From contig JAGNEZ010000004.1 in NCBI GenBank assembly GCA_018003015.1, forward strand, positions 53,430-117,429: a DNA stretch of 64,000 bases. The letters are read 5' to 3'. The notes under the pieces were generated by a model. That model was not told where the DNA came from, ran no database searches, and worked only from the letters and a program-made list of their open reading frames with translations. A program made the position numbers and the translations under genes. Each line of letters begins with the position of its first letter. Positions within the stretch are counted from its first letter, which is position 1. This DNA comes from Phycisphaerae bacterium. GTDB taxonomy: Bacteria > Planctomycetota > Phycisphaerae > UBA1845 > PWPN01. Of this stretch, positions 46,687 through 55,570 are shown in pieces.

Positions 46687-49600
46687 ATGCAGGAGTCTGA
46701 CGCCACCGAAGCGGAGTTGCGCGGAATGCCTGCTGAAGCGGGGGCTCCGTTCCTGGAGGCTCAGGAGACCCTGCAGGCCATCCGCAGCGGCGAAGTCAAC
46801 GCCGTCGTGGTCGATAGACCGGCGGGCGGGCGGATCCTTACCCCCCAAAGCGCCCAGCTGCCGTACCGCATCCTCGTCGAGCAGATGCAGGAGGGAGCAG
46901 CCACCTGCACCGCGGACGGCATCGTCCTCTACGCCAATCGTCGCTTTGCCGAAATGCTCCGAATGCCGTCGGAGCGGGTCGTCGGCGCTTCCCTGCACTC
47001 CCTTGTTGTGGACCGTGACCGGCGTGCCCTGGAAGCGCTGCTCCTCTCTGCCCGCGGGGCGAACCGGAACACCGGCCAGGAGGAGCTCTCGCTCCAGACT
47101 TCGGATCGGATCGCCATACCGGTCCGTCTGTCGGCCAGCACCTTGACGGTCGGCGACCAACGGGTCATCTGCCTGGTCGCGAGCGATCTCACCGACCGCA
47201 AGCTGGCGGAGGAGACCGTCCGAAAGCTCCATGAAGAACTCGCTTGCGGCGTCGATGAACGGATCAGCCGTCTTCAGGCCACACTCCGCGACTTGGGTAA
47301 CGAGTTGAGGACGCACCAGCAGATCGAGCAGAACCTCCGCACAAGCGAGCAGCAGTATCGCGCGATCGCCGACTCCACATACGACTGGGCGAGCTGGATC
47401 GGCACGGACGGACGGCCGAGATGGATCAGTCCCAGCGTGGAACGGATAACCGGCTGCTCGGCCTTGGAATGCCTGGCCATGCCCGACTATCCCTTGCCGC
47501 TGGTCCATGAGGAAGACGGCGAGCAAGTGGCCCTCTACCACCGAAAGGTTCTGGAAGGCCAGACCCTGAATGACCAGCCGTTCCGCGTCCGCACCAAGGC
47601 CGGCTTGGTTCGCTGGGCGGCCATCTCCGCCCAGCCGGTCCGTGACCATCAGGGCACTTGTATGGGATGCCGATCCAGCATTCGGGACATCACCGAGCGC
47701 AAGCGGACGGAAGACGCATTGAAGCGGATGAGGGACGATCTGCGGAACATCCTCGACAGCTCACCGGATATGATCATCTCCGTTAACCTTGACCGCCGGA
47801 TCATGAACCTTAACCCGGCCGCCCAGGCCGCCTTCGGCTACTCGCCCGACGAATTGATCGGCCAGCCCGTGCAGATCCTCTACGCCGAACCCGAGGAGGC
47901 ACGCAGGGTCCAGGAGTGCATGGAGAAGACCGGCAGGTTCTGCGGCGAGATCGTCAATCGCACCAAGAACGGAAGGTGCTTCTTCGCTCATCTCGAGAGC
48001 TCGCCACTCTATGACGAACGGGGGAATGTGTGCGGGGCCATGGGTGTGTCGAGGGACATCACCGAGCACAAACGGGTCCAGGAGGCCCTTCGTGAGAGCG
48101 AGGAACGCTTGACCCTGGCCCTTCGTGGAACCCACGAAGGTGTGTGGGACTGGAATCTGGAGACCGACGCAGTCTGGTATTCCCCCCGGTACAAGGAAAT
48201 GCTGGGCTACGCCGAAGACGAGATCGAGCCGAACGTTAGGGCCTGGGAACGCCTGCTCCATCCGGACGACCGAGCCCGGGCCTTGGCGATGGTGGACGGA
48301 GTCCTGCACCATGCCCAGGAATACACCATGGAGTTCCGCCTCCGGCACAAGGACGGCCATTACATGGATATTCTCTCGCGGGGCTTCCCCGTCCGGCGAG
48401 AACCAGACGGGCCGATCATCCGCATCGTGGGGACCCATCTCGACCTCACCGAGCGCAAGCAGACCGAAGAAAGACTCCGCGCCAGCGAGCAGCGGTTTCG
48501 GCTGGTGCAGGAGATGTCCCTCGACGGCTTCACCATCCTCGATGCCGTACGGGATGAACACGGCGCGATCGTCGATTTCAGGTGGGTGTACGTGAACCCG
48601 GCGGCCGGACGCCTGCTGGGGCACACGCCCGAGGAGCTGGTCGGCCGGCGATTGCTCGACGTGCTGCCCGGTAACCGAACCAATAGCGACCTGTTTGATC
48701 GTTACGTGCGTGTGGTCGAGACCGGCCAGCCCCACGATTGCGAGCTGCAGTATGAATCAGAGAAGATCCGAGGCTGGTTCCGCAACATGGCGTTCAAGCT
48801 CAACGGCGGAATCGCCGTCCATTTCTTCGATATCACCGCTCGCAAGCGGGCCGAAAACGAGCGCGAGACCCTCTTCGCGGAGATGCGGAAAAGCCATGAG
48901 AACCTGCTTTCGATCCTCGATCAGTTGCGGCAGGGCATCTTCATGACCGATCGTGAGGGCCGCATCACCTTCGCCAACCAGGGTTGCCGGGTCTTCCTCG
49001 GCGACAGGGTGGACAACGCATACGGTCACCGGTGGTCGGAATGGTGCCCCTTCACTCCGGAGGATAAGGCGGCTCTGCAGGAAATGATCCAACGCCCTCC
49101 CGGCCAGAGAACCAAGATCGGCATCGGCGTCCGCAGAGAACCGGGCCATCGCCACTTCATGGAAGTCGACATCCTCGATGATCCCCGCGATCCCGACAGG
49201 AGACTGTTCTTCGTCTACGACCTGACCGAGGTCCGCGATCTGCGCCGTATGCTGGATGCCAAAGGCACCGTCCACGGTATGGTCGGCCAGAGCCAAGTCA
49301 TGCAGGCCGTCTACCGGCAGATCGAAGATCTCGCCGCCGTGGACTCCACCGTCCTGATCGAGGGAGAAACAGGAACGGGCAAGGAATTGGTCGCCCAAGC
49401 CATCCATGCGACAGGAATACGGTCCGACAAGGTCTTCCTGCCGGTCAACTGCGCAGGACTGACCGACTCGCTGATCGGAAGCCAGCTCTTTGGTCACAAG
49501 CGCGGGGCGTTCACCGGGGCGTTCACCGATCACCGCGGAGTGTTCGAGACCGCACACGGCGGTACGGTCTTCCTGGACGAGATCGGCGATATCCCCTTGA

Positions 49601-50202
49601 GCATGCAGACCAACCTCCTCCGGGTGCTTCAGGAGAAGGAGATCACCCGGCTGGGCGAATCCACGCCCCGCCGCGTCGATATCCGGATCATCGCCGCCAC
49701 CAACCAGGATCTGGACCAGCTCGTCCGCGAGGGGCGATTCCGCCAGGACCTCCTCTACCGCGTCCGCGTGGCCCGGGTCGTCACCCCGCCTCTCCGTCAA
49801 CGTCGCGAGGATATCCCCCTGCTCACCGAGCACTTCGTGTCCGAAACACGAAAGCGAATCAACAAGGCGGTAACCGCCATCAGCGACCAGGCCATGGACA
49901 GGTTGCTCGCCTACCATTGGCCGGGCAACGTACGTGAATTGCAGAGCGCCATCGAGTTCGCTTGCATCGCCTGCCGGGGGGTGGTCATCGGCGTCAGAGA
50001 CTTGCCCCCGGAACTCTCCACCCCCTGCGCCCCCCTGGGTCCCGCCCCCAACGCGGAGGAAAACGCCAGGGATCGCCTGCTGCGGGCGATCCAGGCCTCG
50101 AAAGGCAGTCGCACCGCTGCCGCACGCCTCCTCGGCATCAGTCGGGCTACCCTGTACCGCCGCCTGCGGGAGCTGCATCTGGATGCCGGAAGCCTCCCCT
50201 GA
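46687..50202 (+). CDS. Multi-PAS sigma-54-dependent transcriptional activator
   Basis: ATG 46687 follows GGGGAG. The 1171-residue protein has about six PAS/PAC modules (about 50-170, 215-345, 350-465, 470-590, 595-710 and 725-850; PAC ends such as SSIRDITERKRTE and THLDLTERKQTEE). The sigma-54 AAA+ domain follows: Walker A GETGTGKE (893-900), the sigma-54-contacting GAFTGA loop (940-945), Walker B VFLDEIGD, sensor I AATN, arginine-finger region FRQDLLYRV and sensor II GNVREL. The C-terminal Fis-type helix-turn-helix contains AAARLLGISRATLYRRL (about 1144-1160). There is no receiver domain, so small-molecule, redox or light sensing by PAS is inferred. It is cytosolic and would activate sigma-54 promoters from a distance. 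Confidence 0.9.
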   Translation: MQESDATEAELRGMPAEAGAPFLEAQETLQAIRSGEVNAVVVDRPAGGRILTPQSAQLPYRILVEQMQEGAATCTADGIVLYANRRFAEMLRMPSERVVGASLHSLVVDRDRRALEALLLSARGANRNTGQEELSLQTSDRIAIPVRLSASTLTVGDQRVICLVASDLTDRKLAEETVRKLHEELACGVDERISRLQATLRDLGNELRTHQQIEQNLRTSEQQYRAIADSTYDWASWIGTDGRPRWISPSVERITGCSALECLAMPDYPLPLVHEEDGEQVALYHRKVLEGQTLNDQPFRVRTKAGLVRWAAISAQPVRDHQGTCMGCRSSIRDITERKRTEDALKRMRDDLRNILDSSPDMIISVNLDRRIMNLNPAAQAAFGYSPDELIGQPVQILYAEPEEARRVQECMEKTGRFCGEIVNRTKNGRCFFAHLESSPLYDERGNVCGAMGVSRDITEHKRVQEALRESEERLTLALRGTHEGVWDWNLETDAVWYSPRYKEMLGYAEDEIEPNVRAWERLLHPDDRARALAMVDGVLHHAQEYTMEFRLRHKDGHYMDILSRGFPVRREPDGPIIRIVGTHLDLTERKQTEERLRASEQRFRLVQEMSLDGFTILDAVRDEHGAIVDFRWVYVNPAAGRLLGHTPEELVGRRLLDVLPGNRTNSDLFDRYVRVVETGQPHDCELQYESEKIRGWFRNMAFKLNGGIAVHFFDITARKRAENERETLFAEMRKSHENLLSILDQLRQGIFMTDREGRITFANQGCRVFLGDRVDNAYGHRWSEWCPFTPEDKAALQEMIQRPPGQRTKIGIGVRREPGHRHFMEVDILDDPRDPDRRLFFVYDLTEVRDLRRMLDAKGTVHGMVGQSQVMQAVYRQIEDLAAVDSTVLIEGETGTGKELVAQAIHATGIRSDKVFLPVNCAGLTDSLIGSQLFGHKRGAFTGAFTDHRGVFETAHGGTVFLDEIGDIPLSMQTNLLRVLQEKEITRLGESTPRRVDIRIIAATNQDLDQLVREGRFRQDLLYRVRVARVVTPPLRQRREDIPLLTEHFVSETRKRINKAVTAISDQAMDRLLAYHWPGNVRELQSAIEFACIACRGVVIGVRDLPPELSTPCAPLGPAPNAEENARDRLLRAIQASKGSRTAAARLLGISRATLYRRLRELHLDAGSLP

Positions 50203-50724
50203 GCCAGCGTCTTCTTCACCGCCCCTGGACAATGGCGTAGGCAATCGTTCAATTCAACCGTCTCGCGTGATACACTTGTGAGACACTTCCGAGGCGCCTT
50301 CTGTGTCAAGAAGGCCGCCATTCGACTGCGTCGCGTCTTTGCCCACCCCAACCCAAGGCGAGAAAACCGACACGAATCCTGTGCTAGGTCGCGGCTGGCA
50401 TGGAAGATGACACTGGTTTCACGCGACGGCAGAGGCCGGCGCGGCAACGCCTAGCTTGTCAGGCGACAGACCGGCGTCCTCGCCAAGACCCTGAGTGGTT
50501 CGCAGGCTCCCAGATCATCGCCACCATGGGTAGCCCGCTCCGCATCCTGCACGAGTCCGTCGGCCGGAGGGGCGGCAACCCTGACCGTAGAACCGGCAAG
50601 CCCGTCGCGCCCCTCGCCCCCCATAGCCAGACGCCGCGTGCGTCGCGGGGGGATGAGGGCACAGGCAACCGGGCCTGCGTTCGCCCTGGTTCTTCTGTCG
50701 AGCACAAAGCCGGACAGAAATCGC
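50203..50724. other. Gap between the two activator genes
   Basis: About 520 bp holding the half-site pair listed separately. A weak GG-N10-GA element (TGGCATGGAAGATGA near 50396) is possible. No gene seen. Confidence 0.4.
50260..50284 (+). promoter_or_regulatory. GTCTCA/TGAGAC inverted pair C
   Basis: GTCTCG (50260-50265) and TGAGAC (50279-50284), half-sites 19 bp apart, one mismatch. It lies 465 bp before ATG 50725 of the inactive activator paralogue. Confidence 0.55.
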
Positions 50725-51774
50725 ATGGTCACACTGGAAGAAAACGCCGTTCGCCCCCTCGGCGGCTCGAATCCTGGCTTTGCAGGTGTGCCCGAGACAG
50801 GTGAACTCGATGACGTGCTCCGTGGCCTGCCCGGCTTGCAGACAGTGCTCAAGACGATCCGGGATTTGGCCGGGCTCGAGGTGCCGGTTCTCATCCAGGG
50901 AGAGCCCGGAGTGGGGGTCGATTTCGTTGCCCGCGAGATACACAACCTCAGCCAACGGCGCCTTCGCCCATTCATCGTTGTCTCATGTGCAGGCGTCTCG
51001 GAATCCAACTTGGCAAATCAGCTCTGGGGGTACGACAAAGGGGCCTTCCCCGGGGCGACCGCGGACCATCCGGGTCTTTTCGAGTTGGCTGACGGGGGCA
51101 CCGTCTCCTTCGAAGAAGTCCGCGATATCCCCTTCGGCCTGCAGATTCAGTTGGCCCGCATGATGAGAACGTGTGAGACTGCCCGGATCGCCCAGTCCCA
51201 GTCTCGCCGAGTGAACGTCCGGCTCGTTTTTGGCACGAAGTTCAACCTGGTCGAGGAGACCGCCAGCGGGCGGGTCGACGCAGACTTGCTCTATCGGATA
51301 CGGGTCGCCCAGATTCAGTTGCCTCCGCTACGCGAGCGGCTCGGCGACGTCGCTTCGCTCGCGGCGTTCTGCCTCCATCAGAGCCGCCTCTTGCCCGAAA
51401 AGCCCCTGCCCAACTTGAGCGACGAAGCCATGGGCGTCCTTTTACGCTACTCCTGGCCCGGCAACATGACGGAACTGCAGAGCGCCATCCAGTTCGCGGC
51501 CCTCCGGTGCAAGGGATCCACGATCACGGCCGCAGACCTCCCCCCGGAGATGCGCGTTACCCGCGGTACGCCGCGTCACCTCAGCCCCGCAAAGCAGGAG
51601 AAAGAACGCTTCCGAGCGGCCATGGGGGCGGCCAAGGGTAACCGAACACTGGCGGCCAGACTGCTCGGAATCAGCCGGGCGACGCTTTACCGTCGCCTGA
51701 AGGAACTCGGGCTCGCGACGCGCGGGCAGGCAGCCAGGGGCGTCTCATGCCGTACACATATGAGACCTCCGTAA
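50725..51774 (+). CDS. Sigma-54-activator-like protein with inactive AAA+ domain
   Basis: From ATG 50725 the product is 349 residues: a degenerate AAA+ domain then a Fis-type helix-turn-helix (LAARLLGISRATLYRRLKEL), nearly identical to that of the upstream activator. There is no sensory domain. Against the upstream paralogue the key residues are changed: Walker A GEPGVGVD (59-66) has Val65 where the Lys should be; GAFTGA is GAFPGA (106-111); Walker B is VSFEEV; sensor I AATN is FGTK; the arginine-finger segment is GRVDADLLYRI; sensor II GNVREL is GNMTEL. The reading frame is intact and domain boundaries are preserved, so the protein looks maintained, not decaying. A DNA-binding antagonist or co-regulator at the same sites is inferred. 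The start is uncertain because upstream ribosome sites are weak. Confidence 0.8.
   Translation: MVTLEENAVRPLGGSNPGFAGVPETGELDDVLRGLPGLQTVLKTIRDLAGLEVPVLIQGEPGVGVDFVAREIHNLSQRRLRPFIVVSCAGVSESNLANQLWGYDKGAFPGATADHPGLFELADGGTVSFEEVRDIPFGLQIQLARMMRTCETARIAQSQSRRVNVRLVFGTKFNLVEETASGRVDADLLYRIRVAQIQLPPLRERLGDVASLAAFCLHQSRLLPEKPLPNLSDEAMGVLLRYSWPGNMTELQSAIQFAALRCKGSTITAADLPPEMRVTRGTPRHLSPAKQEKERFRAAMGAAKGNRTLAARLLGISRATLYRRLKELGLATRGQAARGVSCRTHMRPP
51742..51766 (+). promoter_or_regulatory. GTCTCA/TGAGAC inverted pair D
   Basis: GTCTCA (51742-51747) and TGAGAC (51761-51766), a perfect inverted repeat with half-sites 19 bp apart. It lies inside the last codons of the inactive activator gene and 463 bp before ATG 52205 of the second DUF11 gene. 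Confidence 0.6.
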
Positions 51775-52204
51775 GGTCTCTCGGGCTTTGCGCCGGCGGA
51801 TGGGCCGCATTCTCGGTTGCTGCAGGTCCCGGTGTCCGTGATGAACGCCAAAAAACCTGGGTTGAAGGACTTATGTGTCCGATAGTAGAATTGGCACGGT
51901 ATTTGATATGAGGGAGAGTCATGAAGCGACAGCAAACAGGATGTGTTTGAAAATGAGCCAAATGCGCTTGACTCTTGCCCGCATGTCGCTTAGGTTGATC
52001 GCCGTTCAGCGATGACGCCCGGCGGGCGGCCGGCGCCGTCTGCTGTGGCACTTCGCACATGATGGCTGTTGCGCGTGGAAGATGTCAGGACAGGAAAACC
52101 TCAGAAACCTCGGCTCGCTGTTCTGGACGAGAATCGAGGATGCGCCTAACGTAGAGAGACAGGGACTCTTTCTAGTGGTTTAGTTGGTCATAGGAGTATA
52201 CCTC
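51775..52204. other. Regulatory gap upstream of the second DUF11 gene
   Basis: About 430 bp, relatively AT-rich in the middle. It contains the sigma-54-like promoter listed separately and no gene. Confidence 0.5.
51892..51908 (+). promoter_or_regulatory. Sigma-54-like promoter of the second DUF11 gene
   Basis: TTGGCACGGTATTTGATA has an ideal -24 element TTGGCACG with GG at 51893-51894, a 10-bp spacer and GA at 51905-51906, where GC is the consensus. It is the best such match in the window, 130 bp downstream of inverted pair D. Confidence 0.55.
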
Positions 52205-54487
52205 ATGAAGGTCAGACACGCATGGAAAGTGGTGTTCGGAATAGGCCTATCTGTTGCCGTAGGGATCGGCCTGGGGTGTCGGGAGTCGATGCCCCATTCG
52301 CTCACCTGGCCGGTCACGGGAGATACCGTGCCGACGCATCCCAAACCGCCGGAAGGTGGGTATCACAAGGACTGGGATCCGTATGCGGCCACCATTGAGC
52401 TCACGCCGGCTACCGACGTGAACCCGGTCAGAACCCAGCACGTTCTTGTCGCGACGGTGAAGGACAAGGAAGGCAAACCGCTCCCGAATCGGCGCGTCGA
52501 GTGGATCATCTCCAACGGCAGCGTCGGCGACATCGTCGAAGTCGACGAGAGCGGGTTCCGCGCCAGCCGCGGCTACAAGGTCGACAACCACTTCGCCGTC
52601 TCGCATACCAACAACTTCGCCCATGTCCTGGATCGCGGCAATAACGACGCGTCCGATGACATCCACCTGACGCCCGGTCAGACGTGGTGCGTGGTCACCT
52701 CGCCCGTGGAGGGCGACACCCACGTCGTGGCCTATGCGCCGGGAATCTATGCCTGGGACAAGCACAAAGTCTTCGCCGTCAAGCATTGGTACGACGTCAA
52801 GTGGGAGTGGCCACCGGCGGCAACCAACCCAACCGGTACCACCCATCAGTTCGTGACCAAGGTCATGAAGTACTCAGATGATTCGCCGCTGCCTGGCTAC
52901 GTGGTCAACTACAAGATCACCGGCGGGCCGGCAGGTACGTTTGATCCGGGTGGCGGCACCACGGCGTCGGTCAGGACCGACGAGCAGGGCATCGCCGCCG
53001 TCACCCTCAAGCAGGTCAAGCCTGAGGCGGGAACCAACGACGTCGCAATCGAGATCATCCGGCCAGATAACCTCCAGTGCTGCAAGCCGGCTGTCCTGAT
53101 CGCCACCGGGGCTACCCAGAAGATCTGGGTGGCGCCGCAGATCGGCATCAAGAAGTCCGCGCCGGCAACCGCAATGGTCAACGATCAGTTCAGGTATGAC
53201 ATCGTCGTGTCCAGCCTGTCCCAGGTGCCCGCGAACGAGGTCGTCGTGACCGACACCATTCCGGACGGCATCGACTACGTCTCCAGTCAGCCGGAAGCCC
53301 GCGTCAGCGGTAAGACGCTGACTTGGTCTCTCGGCACGATGGCCGCCGGCGCACAGGCCACCATCGCTGTCGAAGTCAAGGCCACCAGAACCGGTAAGTT
53401 CACCAACTGTGCCGAAGTGACCGCCGCTCAGGGACTGTCAGCCCGCGACTGCGCGGACACCGTCGTGACCGCCCCGGCGCTCGCTCTTGAGAAGCAGTGC
53501 CCAGGAGAAGTGGTGCTCTGCGAGATCATCCCCTACACCTTCGTCGTGACCAACAAGGGTGATGGCCCGGCCACGAACGTGAAGGTCAGCGATACCCTTC
53601 CCGATGGGCTGACCACCGAGGATGGCAAGACCTCCATTGTGATGGACGTTGGCGATCTGCCTGCCGGACAGGCCAAGAAGTTCACCGTCAACGTCAAGGC
53701 CAATAAGCCTGGCCAGTACAACAACAAGGCTACGGCGACCGCCGACAAGGGACTGTCCGCCGAGGCCGGCTGCTCGACCGTGGTCCGCCAGCCAACCCTG
53801 GTCGTGACCAAGACCGGTCCGGGCGAACGGTACGTCGGACGTCCGGTGCCCTTCGAGATCACCGTGACCAACAACGGCGATGCAGTCGCTCGCGACACCG
53901 TCCTGACCGACCCGCTGCCCGCTGGCACCGAGTTCATCGAAGCCAGCGACGGCGGCCAGTTCTCCGGCGGAAAGGTAACCTGGAACCTCGGTACCCTCGA
54001 GCCCAACGCCTCGAAGAAGGTCACCGTCACCCTCAGGGCAACCACACGCGGCGAGATCAAGAACACCGCGACCGCCCAGGCCTTCTGTGCCCAGGCCGGG
54101 GCTGATGCGGCGCTTCCTATCAAGGGCGTCCCGGCGATCCTCCTCGAGGTAGTCGATGACCCAGACCCAATCGAGGTGGGCGGCAACACAACCTACACCA
54201 TCGAGGTCACCAACCAAGGCTCCGCCGATGACACCAACATCGTCGTCAAGTGCACCTTGCCCGACGAAGAGGAGTTCGTATCCGGCGATGGGGCCACCAA
54301 GGGAACCGCTGAGGGTAAGGTCGTGACCTTCGCTCCAGTGTCTTTGCTGGCCCCCAAGGCCAAGGTCACCTTCCGCGTCGTCGTCAAGGGCGTAAAGGAA
54401 GGCGACGTGCGGTTCAAGACGACCATGACCAGCGATAACCTGAAGATCGCCCCGGTTGAGGAAACCGAGAGCACGCATATCTACTGA
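52205..54487 (+). CDS. DUF11-repeat surface protein 2 with N-terminal Ig-like domains
   Basis: ATG 52205 follows AGGAG. The 760-residue product has a signal peptide with GLGC near residue 25, fitting lipidation. Residues about 45-310 form Ig-like modules of invasin/Big type (VLVATVKDKEGKPLPNRRVEW, then VTLKQVKPEAGTNDVAIEI). Four DUF11 repeats follow (from about 318, 430, 535 and 645), with AEVT..GLSARDC and VLCEIIPYTFVVTN marks. The C-terminus is EETESTHIY, as in the other two DUF11 proteins. It is the largest of the set and is followed by a strong terminator. A surface-anchored role is inferred. Confidence 0.83.
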   Translation: MKVRHAWKVVFGIGLSVAVGIGLGCRESMPHSLTWPVTGDTVPTHPKPPEGGYHKDWDPYAATIELTPATDVNPVRTQHVLVATVKDKEGKPLPNRRVEWIISNGSVGDIVEVDESGFRASRGYKVDNHFAVSHTNNFAHVLDRGNNDASDDIHLTPGQTWCVVTSPVEGDTHVVAYAPGIYAWDKHKVFAVKHWYDVKWEWPPAATNPTGTTHQFVTKVMKYSDDSPLPGYVVNYKITGGPAGTFDPGGGTTASVRTDEQGIAAVTLKQVKPEAGTNDVAIEIIRPDNLQCCKPAVLIATGATQKIWVAPQIGIKKSAPATAMVNDQFRYDIVVSSLSQVPANEVVVTDTIPDGIDYVSSQPEARVSGKTLTWSLGTMAAGAQATIAVEVKATRTGKFTNCAEVTAAQGLSARDCADTVVTAPALALEKQCPGEVVLCEIIPYTFVVTNKGDGPATNVKVSDTLPDGLTTEDGKTSIVMDVGDLPAGQAKKFTVNVKANKPGQYNNKATATADKGLSAEAGCSTVVRQPTLVVTKTGPGERYVGRPVPFEITVTNNGDAVARDTVLTDPLPAGTEFIEASDGGQFSGGKVTWNLGTLEPNASKKVTVTLRATTRGEIKNTATAQAFCAQAGADAALPIKGVPAILLEVVDDPDPIEVGGNTTYTIEVTNQGSADDTNIVVKCTLPDEEEFVSGDGATKGTAEGKVVTFAPVSLLAPKAKVTFRVVVKGVKEGDVRFKTTMTSDNLKIAPVEETESTHIY

Positions 54488-54511
54488 TCATGAAGTCTGA
54501 TGGCTGAACAG

Positions 54512-54547
54512 ACGGGGTGCCGGAAACAGGTTCCGGCACCCCGTTTT
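54512..54547 (+). terminator. Rho-independent terminator after DUF11 protein 2
   Basis: A perfect 14-bp stem (ACGGGGTGCCGGAA at 54512-54525 and its complement at 54531-54544) with a 5-base loop is followed by TTTT. It lies 25 bp after the DUF11 stop codon. Confidence 0.85.
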
Positions 54548-54571
54548 CCTTAGGGGGGTGAACGGGTACAT

Positions 54572-55456
54572 ATGGCTTCTTCACAACGAAGGACGCTTCT
54601 GCCAATCCTGCTTGCGGTGATCTGTCTCAGCGGCTGCGCTTCACCGCAGGTCAGATTCCTGTCATCGCGTTGCGAGGCCTCCAGAGAAAAAACACGCCTC
54701 AAAGCTCTCGGTTTCGTGTCCTCGCTCGAGACGACAGGCCTCCAAGGCGAACAACTCATCTATCAGGTACGACTGTTCGATCGCAGCCGGGCGCCCCTGC
54801 GGTCGCGGGACGGACGTTTCCAGGCAGCGGACGGCACCGTCGCCGCGACGACCACGATGATGGTTCTGCAGTCGCCCGAGACGGTCAAGGACGTGCGAGT
54901 CTCGATCCCCGCGGGAGAACTCGGCGTGCCGCCCAACCACCTGCCGGTTCTGGCGGAAGTCGCAGTCTTCAAAGCCACGGGCGAACGCGTCGCACGCGTC
55001 TGGTGCGCCGTCCCGCCCCTCAAGGTGGCGGAGATCATGCCGCCAATGGAAACCCGGCCGACCCCCTATTGGTTCGTCAAGGTTGCAGACCCCAATCGCC
55101 TGCCCGTCCTCTCAGGCCCCTTCGCAACGCTGGCCGAAGCGCAGGCCGCCGCGACCGGGGGAGCGGAAGCGCCGCGGCAGGTGAACTCGGATGAGTCCCT
55201 TTGGTTTGTGCCTTTCTACGATCCGGGCAAAGACGGGAAGGCAATCCTCGTTGGACCCTGCTTAACGGAGAAAGACGCTCGGGACATCGCGGCCCTCGCC
55301 GCCCAAATGCCGGATCTGGTCGCGAGGGGCCTCGTCGCCGGCGCTCCGGTCGAGGTCCAGCTCACCCAGTGGCTGAAGGAGCGGGAAGTCAAAGGTATTC
55401 TATCCTCGCACGGCGCAGAGGCTGCAGAAAGTCCACCCGGAGAACGACCACAGTAA
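54572..55456 (+). CDS. Lipoprotein, unknown function
   Basis: ATG 54572 begins a 294-residue protein with a clear lipobox, LSGC (about residues 19-22). The mature part has a beta-rich module (about 45-155) with VYQVRLFDRSRAPL-like strands and a second module (about 165-280) with YWFVKVADPNRLPVLSGPF and PCLTEKDARDIAALAAQMP, which recalls SPOR-type alternating repeats but is not certain. It starts 25 bp after the terminator and shares direction with the LEA14-like gene. Envelope location inferred. Confidence 0.6.
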   Translation: MASSQRRTLLPILLAVICLSGCASPQVRFLSSRCEASREKTRLKALGFVSSLETTGLQGEQLIYQVRLFDRSRAPLRSRDGRFQAADGTVAATTTMMVLQSPETVKDVRVSIPAGELGVPPNHLPVLAEVAVFKATGERVARVWCAVPPLKVAEIMPPMETRPTPYWFVKVADPNRLPVLSGPFATLAEAQAAATGGAEAPRQVNSDESLWFVPFYDPGKDGKAILVGPCLTEKDARDIAALAAQMPDLVARGLVAGAPVEVQLTQWLKEREVKGILSSHGAEAAESPPGERPQ

Positions 55457-55570
55457 GAAAGACCAGCCACTGGCCCGCCATAGCGATCGACGCCTTGGCC
55501 GGCGGGAGAACCAGGCCGCCCTTGGCATGGTTCATCACCCGCAGAGCAAGAGCAGGAGCGAGGTGTTGTC

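Noticed and set aside
48757-50244. A 495-codon open frame opposite the sigma-54 activator
   Set aside because: Antisense shadow of the AAA+ and PAS coding sequence, with no motifs of its own.
51173-51210. TGAGAC and GTCTCG inside the inactive activator gene
   Set aside because: The order is opposite to the upstream sites, the spacing differs, and it is inside coding sequence; probably chance.
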